A stretch of 64,000 nt of DNA, taken from positions 3,968,001 through 4,032,000 of the forward strand of contig OX637797.1 of NCBI GenBank assembly GCA_951802425.1. The letters run 5' to 3'. Each line of letters opens with the position of its first letter. The first letter of the stretch is position 1. The DNA comes from Clavaria fumosa (Eukaryota; Basidiomycota; Agaricomycetes; Agaricales; Clavariaceae). Made by a program: the position numbers and the translations under genes. The notes beneath the pieces are model-generated. The model made no database searches and was not told the origin of the DNA. It was given only the letters and a program-made list of their open reading frames with translations. Below, piece by piece: positions 24,599 to 34,572 of this stretch.

Positions 24599-24728
24599 GT
24601 ATCTTCCCGTTTGTGTCCTTTATCTGGCAAAGGTTATCTGTGAACTTAGCAGCATAGCCGGCATCATCCAGTTTCCCAATAGAGACTAGCATAAATGCCA
24701 TGCAAGGTGCGTGCACAACGTTTCTCAG

Positions 24729-26222
24729 TCATAACGTGCTTACACTCTGGCCATTTTGGGTTTGTAGGATGATATCGCCATGACCAATGGCTTTCAATTC
24801 GCATCCATCGGTGGTGGTGATTGCTGTTGGGCTAGTAGGCGAGTAGCTTATGAACATGGATCTATCCGGACAGAAGTGCACAGTAGTGCCGCTGTCAAGA
24901 ATAATGTCTCGCAATTTTGGCATTGGGTATGCGGCTGCAGCAGCTTCGTGCTGGTCCCCAAGGCAAGTAAACGCGAGGTACTCGTCGTCATGCTCTTGCC
25001 TTTTGGTTGACACAGCTGCAGTGTTAGCCTTGTCCTTTTCCTTTTTCTTTTGCCATGGAGCCTGGCCTTGTTTAGCTCCACCATCAGCGTACATCAGGAA
25101 ACCTGAGCAAAACTTTTTTGAGCTTGTGCGAGCTTGCACGAGCTCGTACGAGCTCGCACAAGCTCAAAAAGCCAAAAAAGCAAAAAAGCAAAAAAGTGAC
25201 CTAGATTTGGTCAAAAGCCACAGTTGGTCAAATTTCAAAAAAAGTAAAAAAGTTGAAAAAAGTTGAAAAAGTTTGAAAAGGCTTACAAATCTAGTACATC
25301 AGCAGTTGTTAAAAAAGAAAACTTTTTTGCTTTTTTGCTTTTTCACTTGAGAAAGTAAAAAAGTAAAAAAGTTTTTGTACAATTTCCTGATGTAGCAGTT
25401 TTCTGCCTTATGATTCGTACGTTTGCAGTTTGTACACAGCATTTTTGTGCTTGAATTGTCTGACTTTCCTTTGCATCATCTAGTCTTTTTGACATGGAGG
25501 GCTGTGTCGCTGGATTTCGAGGCAAGATCTGCGATTTCGTGTTGTCTTGCTTCCTCAAGGATGATGCGCATAAGGTCATTTGGGGAGATTTCCATAAATG
25601 ACAAGCTTGTAGCGTGAGTGATTGAGTGGAGAAGACTGCGATAGCTGGGTGGCAAGGAGGTGAGTATCATGGTCGCGAAGTCATCGTCCATGACTGATGT
25701 GCCTATGCCTTCGAGTTCATCTCGAATTTTTATCATCGTGTTCAGATGGGCTTTGACATCTCCGTCTTCGGGACAGATCATAGATTGTAACCTGCGACAT
25801 GTGTCTACTTTGTGAAGCTGACTCTTTCGTGTAGCGTCAGTCCGGATTGCCTTCCACATGTCGGATGCGGATAAGGATTTGATGGCTGTAGTGAGGCGTG
25901 GGGATACCATAGTAAGTAATATGTGCTAGGCACTATATTCCTTTTGCTTGTATTCGTCAAATTTTTGTTCCTTTTCTTCAAGGTCTTCGTCAGTAGCTTT
26001 TATCCCTGGAGCTTTCATAGAGATTCCAGCCTCTTCAGGGTAAGCAACTGGTTTTCGTGCAGTTCCGTCACAGTGTCTTATCAATCCTCTCGTGCCCATA
26101 GCAGTGCGGGCTTTCGACTCGTAGTTGGCCCAGTTCGCTCCATCATCGCGGAGTCGAGGAACACCTATGGCATTGGAAGAGGTATTGGCAGTCGTGATGT
26201 CGTTTTGCGCGATGAATCTCAT
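24729..26222 (-). pseudogene. copia gag and protease, interrupted by a MITE
   Basis: Starts MRFIAQNDITTANTSS four bases inside the 5' LTR. A TAG at about 25926-25928 splits Gag, followed by the copia Gag core (DMWKAIRTDATRKSQLHKVDTC ... LTSLPPSYRSLL). The zinc knuckle CTNCKRTNHKAENC (about 25400-25445) is directly followed by the MITE. The protease motif LRDIILDSGTTVHFC lies at about 24885-24920. It is defective because of the stop, the insertion and the downstream frameshifts. Confidence 0.75.
25092..25392. mobile_element. 301-bp MITE with TA target duplication
   Basis: The ends are inverted: CATCAGGAAA...CAAAACTTTTTT on the left and its near reverse complement at 25363-25392. The element is flanked by TA at 25090-25091 and 25393-25394. 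The interior is A/T rich (AAAAAG runs) with a nested palindrome GAGCTTGTGCGAGCTTGC ... GCACAAGCTC at about 25120-25167. TA duplication fits a Tc1/mariner-mobilised MITE. Removing it and one TA leaves the gag frame on both sides in register, which fixes its borders. Confidence 0.85.
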
Positions 26223-26226
26223 AATC

Positions 26227-26455
26227 TATAGAAATCTAGGGTTACTGCGTTAGCTCAGTCAAATAGTGGACTGTATGTATTTGTTGTAGTACCTAGGGTT
26301 ACTGCGTTCTACCCTAGGCCATCAGTACAGTTGTAATACGAAGTAAAAAGAGATAGACTCACAGCTCAGTCAAATAGTGGACTGAGCTGTGGCACTGCTA
26401 CGTCGCAACCAAATAAACATACACATTATGTAATCTGTCCGGATGATTACCAATA
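26227..26455 (-). repeat. copia 5' LTR
   Basis: 229 bp. On the minus strand the LTR end is followed after only four bases by the gag ATG (26222). The primer-binding site must therefore overlap the gag coding start or be atypical. Confidence 0.9.
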
Positions 26456-26460
26456 CCCAC

Positions 26461-27000
26461 AACCATCTGGAACACGATCCCATTAAAGGTGTGGTGATCT
26501 GTAACTGGCCATAACCAAGGAATGTGAAAGAGGTGCAGAGATTTGGGGGTATGCTGAACTACCTCTGCTGCCACATCCTGAACCTCTCTGCTTGAGCAAA
26601 ACCCTTATTCTGGCTGACTGGGAAGTCCCATGGAAATGGGGAGCAGAAGAGGAGGCAGCATTCCAGGACATGCATTTGGTGCTTGTTTCAGCCCCAGTCC
26701 TAGCTCTGCCCCAGGATAAAGGGAGATGGAAGGTAGAGACAGATGCTAGCAACCTGGTGACCAGCAGAGTCCTTTCACAGTTGCAGACAGACAGGACCTG
26801 GAGAGTGGTAGACTACATCTCCAAGGCCCTCACTGCAGCTGAAAAGAACTATGATCCCTCAGAAGCTATGGCTCTCCTTCATGGGGGAGAAAGGAGAGGT
26901 TCTCCCTGGGGACCTGAAGTCCCACATAGACACAAGCATGTACATGCACTATTTTATGGAAGAAATAAGGGCAGGTAAAATCACCATCCTTGGTGTTGAC
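26461..27000 (+). pseudogene. gypsy A continued: RT end and RNase H
   Basis: Sequence resumes after the copia element with NHLEHDPIKGVVICNWP and FGGMLNYLCCH. In a shifted frame it then gives WKWGAEEEAAFQDMHLVLVSAPVLALP, VETDASNLVTSRVLSQLQ and VVDYISKALTAAEKNYDPSEAMAL, the RNase H region of Ty3/gypsy. Several frame changes are needed, so it is dead. Confidence 0.7.
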
Positions 27001-27960
27001 TGAGAAAGGGATACACCCCTTTCATTGGTGTGCAAGGTGGCCATTTGGCACACCATAATGGTGAGTGTGCCATCATGGGTGCATATGCAGTGCCCATTCT
27101 TGGCTATGGCTGTTGTGCTCTTTGCCTGGAAATGGGCATATGTGCAAGCTATTAAGGGAAGGCCTCTTCCCCTTACACTGTTCTAGAAGCTGGAACATGA
27201 AGATAACACTGATGGTCATGCAAATGATTGAGGCATTTGTGACTGTGGAGTCTCTGTTGAAGAAACAGAGACCTGGGATGAGTTTGTATTCACATGGGCA
27301 CAGGAGTATGTGTGGAAGGGGCCAGCCCCTTTGGATGATGATATCCAGCTGGCACTGGTAGAATGGGAGAAGCCTCCCATGCCACCCCAGACATATGCAC
27401 TGCTAGAGTGCATAGGGTGGAACACAAGCCCTTACCACTTCCACATGGGAGAGCAGACTGGGGATGAGTGGAAGGGCAATGTGCCCATGGGATCCTACCT
27501 ATCATGTGGAACCCCCTGGGCTTGCCTACCTCTCAAAAATGGAAAAAGAAAGTGGCCAGGCCCTTGGCCACTAAGCAGACAAAGAAGCCTGTCAAGTCAT
27601 CACCTGACTGGAGCAATGATGAAGGTGAGGTGTCATGCAATGATGAGCAGGGCTCAGACTAGACATCTGAGCCCCCTGCCTACCCCATGGGACGAGACAG
27701 TCAGCCTCAGCGGACAGGGTGCCATCCGTCTCCACAGCTCTTCTCTCCAAAGGAGAGAAGAGTGCAATCTGTCAGAAGGCGTTCATCCAAGCGCAGCTCC
27801 TCCACACACGGGAACTAGTCTCCTTGTTCACATAATTCAACTACATCTTGCATCCCGCACGGGCCGACTCCTAATCCCACCACGCCAGGGCAGTAAGCAT
27901 TTCTATTTAGACATGCGAATGAGCAGCGGCATTGATGTATAGCTCTGGGCAGATGCTCCT
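27001..27960. other. gypsy A tail remnants, no supported gene
   Basis: Open frames exist (for example 27310-27942 on +) but show no recognisable domain, and composition continues that of gypsy A. Probably pol or post-pol debris and a truncated LTR. Nothing further can be supported. Confidence 0.35.
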
Positions 27961-28099
27961 GGACAATCTTACGAATACCTTGACAGCGCCAGGGCTGGTG
28001 TGCACAGGAAGTTTGGCAATCACGGCCTTCTCCACCTTGACGTCATTGGCACCACTGTTCTTGACTGAATGTATGCGCCCTTGTGAGGATCAACAATGA

Positions 28100-28870
28100 C
28101 ATGATCACAATGACATAATCTTGTCATGACTACGGTCGCTGCCTTCAAATGGGGGTGGACTCCGGTTTTGGCCTGAGGGCAAGCGGTAGCGAAGTATGCG
28201 CCCCGGGAAGCAAGAATGAAGTTGAGGTTGAGGCCTCTTTGGCGGTACTACGAGGGCAAAATCGTATGTCAGGGCTATTCTAATTTTCGTCCGACACGTG
28301 GACTTTAAATTACCTTTTCGCGGATGTGTATAATCTCTTGCAAAGGGTCGCAACTCCCATGCTCGGCAGATCCAACAGTGGCTACGACGGCGTAGATGGC
28401 CTGTTGATTTTGTAGAGTCTTCGAGACGACTTTTCATGTCAATGCGGGCAGAATCATCGGTCCCCAGAAAGGACAGCCGACCCAATTCCCGTGATAGCTG
28501 CTAAATATCAAGGAAGAATCCATTCAAAAGAGAGAGGGAGGGAGAGAGATAGTCGATCACACAAGCACTCTTTTCCTAAGAGTAATGTGCAACGCTTACA
28601 ATAAATGAGGAGGTTGCATGCTGCAATCGTTCTCTAGTATATGTTTGCCAACGTTGTAGACGAAATGGCGTAGCAATTAAGTCTTCAAGAATGACGGCGA
28701 GACCCCATGGACGGTAGAAAGGTAACTAGAAATGTCGAACATATCGAAGACACATGTTCAGGGACATGTATCATGATGTGGTCGAGAACCTTACCTCCCG
28801 CGGTTTCGATATGTAAATGGGCACGCGAGCCGTTGGATAGAGCCGCGCATCGTTGGATATGAGACGCGAT
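28100..28870 (-). pseudogene. fragment of a spliced host gene, function unknown
   Basis: Reading the minus strand from about 28830: TARVPIYISKPRE, an intron with good GT-AG borders, LPFYRPWGLAVILEDLIATPFRLQRW, a second intron, LSRELGRLSFLGTDDSARIDM, then a further donor and acceptor near 28280-28320. Exon-like density and splice signals indicate a genuine gene piece. I do not recognise the family. Both ends merge into sequence without coding signal, so it looks like a captured or eroded fragment. Confidence 0.4.
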
Positions 28871-29097
28871 TGTGCTGATGAATGAATCGCTTGTTGGTGC
28901 ACTCTAGACGAGAAGTCCCTGTGCTTAGCATATCACCGGCGACAGAGCTGGCCTAAAGTTACGGTTACTCCGGGTCCGTTCTCAGAGGCCATTCTCGCAG
29001 CCAGATGTGGACTGACGGTGTTTTCGAATCTCCACAGACACTCTGTCTGGACGCGCCCACGTCTGGGCTTGCCTCCGGCATGCCGTTTGATATGACT

Positions 29098-29317
29098 ACA
29101 CAGGAGAGTTAGGATTCCTTACTGTAAGCGCAAGTCTGGGACGCGTTGCGCACATCGTGTCTGCATCAGAATCTGGACCTGTGCTCACTGGCTTGAGATA
29201 GAACGTGTCACAAGTGGAAGAGCGGACAAGGGTAGTGGCTACGATGGTCTTCCAGACGGAGGTATTGGCACCAAATATCTGGTAAACGCGAAAGTGCTTG
29301 AAGACAACCGCCACCAT
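29098..29317 (-). pseudogene. 5' fragment of BIO3/BioD-type dethiobiotin synthetase
   Basis: MVAVVFKHFRVYQIFGANTSVWKT ... FYLKPVSTGPDSDAD. This is the P-loop N-terminus of dethiobiotin synthetase, the BIO3 half of the fungal/plant BIO3-BIO1 fusion, which makes dethiobiotin in biotin synthesis. The expected Gly of GANTxxGKT reads Trp, destroying the nucleotide-binding loop. It stops after about 70 codons. The matching fragment at 51911-52126 keeps the Gly. It lies head to head with an RRP41 fragment. Confidence 0.7.
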
Positions 29318-29384
29318 GGCTTAGCTCAGCTACCGACTGCGATCCATGTGCACATCGCCAAACAGCCTCGGGTCAGAAATTCTA

Positions 29385-30122
29385 TGGCACGTATCAGGCG
29401 CAGCCTGATACAACCGCATTCAGAGTCAAATCAAGGTGCTCAATGATGGCAGTTTCCGTTCAGATGGCTGCAGGCTACACGAGCTTCGCCACATGGGCAT
29501 CAACCAGCATGGGGGAACGCAAAAAGCGAGGATGGGGAGATAAGTGAGTACCTGAAAGGGTCTTCCTTTCATTCGTTCCTTGTTGTGGTATTCGACCATT
29601 CTTTTCACATCAGGCGAATCTTGGACATGGCTGCGACGATCAAATCCACGTTCGAACCCGTCGTCCAAATGAGGCTTTTCCTCGCTCGCAGATCGACAAG
29701 TCCTGCAGCAAGATGGCGGCCTGCTGCAGACGTGTGTCAACGGCACAACTCTCGCCCTCGTGTGTGCCGGTGCCGGTATCCCCGTCCTGGACTTCGTCTG
29801 CGCCGTCACCGCGGGGCTCCATGCGACATGTCCCCTCTTGGATCTGACACTCTTCAAGGAGAATGACGTCCCGAACCCGACCGTCACCATCATGCCTCGC
29901 ACGAACAAAGTGACCCTCGTTACGATGGATACCAGGCTGCACCTCGACCAGTTCGAGGAGGTGTTTCGGAGGGCGTACGAGGCTGGAAAAGTGATACACT
30001 GGCAGATGAAAGAAGCGGTATTGAAGAAGACGGGGAATCTGGTGGACGCGATAGGCTCCCGTGGCTCCTCTGTCCCGATGGATATCGTAGTTGGAGACGA
30101 AATGGAAGAATTTAGAACTTAG
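29385..30122 (+). pseudogene. RRP41 (exosome RNase PH-like) fragment
   Basis: Exon 1 gives VLNDGSFRSDGCRLHELRHMGI (about 29430-29500), the RNase PH fold entry of RRP41/Ski6. A GT-AG intron follows (29542-29612). Exon 2 contains VNGTTLALVCAGAGIPVLDFVCAVTAGL, PRTNKVTLVTMDTRLHLDQFEEVF and GKVIHWQMKEAV, ending at 30122. The ADGSA..GLTxVLVxVFGP block of exon 1 is missing and frames shift, so it is not functional. Family role: a core subunit of the RNA exosome ring. It shares its 5' side with the BIO3 fragment on the other strand. Confidence 0.7.
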
Positions 30123-30468
30123 ATAACGGCGCTCATAAAACTCGCCCCACCCTACAATTTGAGAGGTCCCTGTAGCTGCTGTTACTGTGAGAGTGGCGAT
30201 GGCAACAGCATTAATACTTCAGACGTTGATATGTGACGTTGGGAAACTGGGACACGCACACCACAAAGCGGTCAGGTGCAAAGCCAGCTTCGTCCCTTGC
30301 CTAATCGCCCTTCATGAAGAGCATGGTTCTCATACAAAACCTTGTCACACAGGAGTGTGTGCGAATCGAGCGTCTAAGGAGGCGCATCACGCATCATGAC
30401 TCACATAACATGTGACGCATACTGCGCAGCTCCACGTCAGTAAGGCGAGGAAAGCAATCAATTCACAA
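30123..30468. other. no gene seen
   Basis: No exon-like pattern. It separates the RRP41 fragment from the 3' end of the HECT-like gene. Confidence 0.4.
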
Positions 30469-32400
30469 CTAGACACGGTTGTAATTTGTTAAAAGCATTT
30501 GAGTATGAAACCATACATCAAAGAGGGTTGCCCGATCATCTTCCAGGGCGCAGCTCTCTTTCAGCGCACTTTGGAGCCAGTTGTTAATGGTCACCACGAC
30601 TCGGGAGTCACAAGTATGGATGTCGAGTGCTGGTGGCTCAGTAGGAATGATAGTTGGGTTAGCTGGGTCTGGGTTTTGCAGGACGAACTCGAAGATTATC
30701 AGACTAGCACAGAAAATGCTTACTGTAACAGAACACACTTACTGTGAAACGAAAAGTTGGATCCAAGGGTAGTAAATCCATATCTGATGTGGCACGGAGG
30801 AAAAGGCGAGCTCGAATGAGATTGTCATTCCTTTCAGCATCATGAATGTCTGCTGAGATGTGAGTCTCTCTTAGAGTGCAAGGATGACCCTTGCCATGGA
30901 GCCAACGAACAAGTCGAAATTGAAAAAGGGTTTTGAGTAGACGGTCCCGCTCTTCCTGAGAGCCATCTTTGGTGATGAAGTGGAGCCGTTCAACAATATC
31001 ACCAATATTCTGGATGCGTCTGTTACTCATGGCTGCCCAAAGCTCCAAACAATGTCGTGGCTTATCCGGGGGATGCATTGTCTAGAGGCAAGAGGTCAAA
31101 TAGACTGCGAGGATTGAAAAGATTGGAATAACCTGGATAAAAGAAGTCCATTCGAAGTCTAAGTCAAAACCATTTCGAAAAGCCTCATACTCTGAGAAAT
31201 GCCAGATGTCATTTTGCCCCAACAGAACCGCAGTAACCAAGGCTTGTGTCGTGGCATCATGAAATTCTTGAGTTCGCTCCGTGGTAAAAGGCGACAACTT
31301 GATAGATGTCACATGACTTTGTGATGAAGAGGTGTCAGCGGGCTCACATCGTGAATGTTGAGGTGATTAACTAGTAGCTGGCGGACTGAATTGTTGTAGT
31401 CATTCGCAGCGATGGTATCAGTTTTTCTGAATCTAAACCAAGGCTCCAATTCTTGGGCAGACCGAGGGTCAAACTCCCGAATGTATGCAAGGTCGTCTGG
31501 GATTCCTTCTTTTCCACAGGTGACCGCAAGAAACAGCCATGGGGTGACGGGGTCTGGGGTGACACCTAGAATGAGGGTGTGGAGTGCACACCAGAAACCT
31601 GCCGCCCAAAATAATCTTTGACGTGGAGAGGCAGCCATCGATAAGAAAACTGGATGGTAAAAGTCACCTCGCGCTCCAAAGATGCTGGCTTTCTGCACAA
31701 GGATTCCCACGCCTGCTCTCAGGATGGCACGTAGAGGTCCATGCCCAATAGCTCCGGGGCCAGATGAACGGATCCTACGAAGTGTCAAATGGGATGTGAC
31801 GGAGTAAGGACTGGTGTGACGCACAATTCAAAGGCATGATACGGCTGAATAAAGGCACATAGAGGCTGGATATCACAGATGACCCCATGGGGAGGCACAA
31901 ATCGTTGGCGTGAGTGTGAGTGAGGATAGTGGAATTCAAGGAGCTGAAGTAACGCCTTAGCAATAGCCTCTGGGGTCGGGCCAATGGCTCTCAGCCCATC
32001 ACTAAACTCCGCACTGCGAGAGAGGGAAAAGACACTGTCTTGCCATGCGGAGATAGTAGAATATGATGCTCTTGAAACAGTCCATATTGTACGAGCCAAC
32101 CTGCTACATAAATCAGAATGGAAAAGAAAAAGAATAATCAGAGCATCCTGACCGTTCTGGTCCACCCACAGAAGTAGCTGCTGGGCGTGGTGGGCCCGAC
32201 GGTGCCACAGGGGCCTCTTCTTCCGTTGCTGGATCTCCTACAGAGATCTCATTGAAGTCATTTGAGGAGCTCCGGTCACGATGCTCAGAGAAGCTCAGCG
32301 GCACCTGAGAAGTGAGAAATGCGCATGAGAAACGCTGTGATTTGTACTCACAGGAGCTGGCTGTGAATGGATACTGCGGCTACCAACAGCCGATGTTCCT
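30469..32400 (-). pseudogene. HECT-like E3 ligase gene, 3' part (split by transposon)
   Basis: Spliced minus-strand gene. From the insertion point: a Ser/Pro-rich stretch (PLSFSEHRDRSSSNDFNEI), then LARTIWTVSRASYST, then a region with HECT N-lobe-like pattern (FYHPVFLSMAASPRQRLFWAAGFWCALHTL, PVTPWLFLAV, DLAYIREFDP). GQNDIWHFSEYEAFRNGFDL resembles the HECT 'GF' segment. Near the end DIHTCDSRVVVTINNW resembles the TC loop around the catalytic Cys, and the stop follows LLTNYNRV at 30469-30471. HECT assignment is by pattern only and moderate. The gene continues at 47916-49009. The 15.5-kb KDZ element sits within one exon. No other clear lesions were noticed in this half. Confidence 0.5.
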
Positions 32401-32407
32401 TCTGAAG

Positions 32408-34350
32408 CACATAGTTCAGTCGGATATTCTAGTATACAACGGGATACCGGACACTGCAAATCCCCTGTATATAACGGGGTACCGGATTCCGCCGGAGATA
32501 TCTGATTTTCTAGTAATATATGTGGCCGGCGGAGGATATCCTTGCCAGGATAACCATGGGTTCAGCGAATTAAATAGGATATTCTTGACCGGATAACCTC
32601 AGGTCCAGCAAAATTGGATAGGGTATCCGTGACTGGATTGAATCCAGGCCACCAAATTAAATAGGATATCCTTAACTGGATTGAATCCAAGCAACCATAA
32701 TAAATAGGATATCCATGACTGAAGAAAATCCAGGCCACCAAATTAAATGGAATATCCTTGATTGGATTGAATCAGGGATACCATAATAAATAGGATATCC
32801 TTGACAGGTTTGAATCCAAGCCAGCAAATTACATAGGATATCCTTGACTGGTTTAAATCCAAGCCACCAATTTAAATAGGTTATCCTTGACTGGTTTCAA
32901 TCCAAGGTACCAAATTAAATAGGATATCATATCCTTGACTGGATTGAATCCAAGCCACCAAATGAAATAGGATATCCATCAATCAATCACATCCAGGCTA
33001 CCAAATTAAATAGGATATCCTTGATTGGATTGAATCCAGGCAGATATATTAAATAGGATATCCTTGACTGGTGTGAATCCAAGCCACCAAATTTAATAGG
33101 ATATCCTTGACAGGTTTGAATCCAAGCCACCACATTAAATAGGATATCCTTGACTGGTTTGAATCCAAGCCACCAAATTAAATAGTATATCCTTGACTGG
33201 TTTGAATCCAAGCCACCAAATTAAATAGGATATCCTTGGCTGGTTTGAATTGAAGCCACCAAATTAAATAGGATATCCTTAACTAGTTTGAATCCAAGCC
33301 AACAAATTAAATAGGATATCCTTGACTGGTTTGAATCCAGGCCACCAAATTAAATAGGATATCCTTGACTGGTTTGAATCCAATCCACCAAATTAAATAG
33401 GATATCCTTGACTGGTTTGAATCCAAGCCAACAAATTAAATAGGATATCCTTAACTAGTTTGAATCCAAGCCAACAAATTAAATGGGATATCCTTGACTG
33501 GTTTGAATCCAGTCCACCAAATTAAATAGGATATCCTTGACTGGTTTGAATCCAATCCACCAAATTAAATAGGATATCCTTGACTGGTTTGAATCCAAGC
33601 CAACAAATTAAATAGGATATCCTTAACTAGTTTGAATCCAAGCCAACAAATTAAATGGGATATCCTTGACTGGTTTGAATCTAATCCACCAAATTAAATA
33701 GGATATCCTTGACTGGTGTGAATCCAATCCACCAAATTAAATAGGATATCCTTGACTGGTTTGAATCCAAGCCACCAAATTAAATAGGATATCCTTAACT
33801 AGTTTGAATCCAAGCCAACAAATTAAATAGGATATCCTTAACTAGTTTGAATCCAAGCCAACAAATTAAATAGGATATCCTTGACTGGTTTGAATCCAAG
33901 CCACCAAATTAAATAGGATATCCTTGGCTGGTTTGAATTGAAGCCACCAAATTAAATAGGATATCCTTATCTAGTTTGAATCCAAGCCAACAAATTAAAT
34001 AGGATATCCTTGACTGGTTTGAATCCAAGCCACCAAATTAAATAGGATATCCTTAATTGGATTGAATCAAGACTACCACATTAAATAGGATATCCTTGAC
34101 TGGTTTGAATCAAGGCTACCAAATGAAATAGGATATCCTTGACTGGTTTGAATTGAAGCCACCAAATTAAATAGGATATCCTTAACTAGTTTGAATCCAA
34201 GCCAACAAATTAAATGGGATATCCTTGACTGGTTTGAATCCAATCCACCAAATTAAATAGGATATCCTTGACTGGTGTGAATCCAGGCCACCAAATTAAA
34301 TAGGATATCCTTGACTGGTTTGAATCAAGGCCACCACATTACATAGGATA
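32408..34350. repeat. left terminal inverted repeat with 43-bp satellite array
   Basis: The outer 32408-32640 is unique TIR. About 40 tandem 43-bp units follow to about 34350. The unit contains GGATATCC and reads ATAGGATATCCTTGACTGG then TTTGAATCCAAGCCACC. Near the outer edge the units are more diverged, towards the interior more uniform. 34351-34572 holds no gene. Confidence 0.9.
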
Positions 34351-34572
34351 TTTTGCATCTCTGGCAACTGTCATGTGATTCACTTTATGTACGTGGTTAC
34401 TGTCCACAATATTTCCATGTACTTCATTGATAAGTAGCATATTTCAAGTCGCAGTTCCCACTTTGACTCTTTTTGCACCTATCACTGCCTCTTTTCCTTG
34501 GTCTCTTCCTCTCCTTAGTGATTTATTCCTGTGCTTTGTTAATAGTTGTAATCACAATTATTTGAGATAGAC

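Larger units (their letters stand above)
21510..26455 (-). mobile_element. Ty1/copia-type LTR retrotransposon, 4946 bp
   Basis: A complete insertion on the minus strand. Two 229-bp LTRs bound it (21510-21738 and 26227-26455), beginning TATAGAAATC and ending ACCAATA. A 5-bp target duplication CCCAC flanks it (21505-21509 and 26456-26460). The purine tract TTTGAGAGGGAG lies directly inside the 3' LTR. Gene order on the minus strand is gag, protease, integrase, RT, RNase H, which defines copia. It sits inside the RT of gypsy A, so it is younger than that element. The LTRs differ at about 5 of 229 positions, indicating moderate age. Confidence 0.92.

Noticed and set aside
29426..29908. Minus-strand frame opposite the RRP41 fragment
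   Set aside because: The plus strand carries recognisable RRP41 exons; the minus frame is antisense noise.
32580..34350. Regular 43-bp repeats resembling a CRISPR array
   Set aside because: There are no variable spacers between repeats. It is a satellite in a eukaryotic transposon end, mirrored at 45640-47700.
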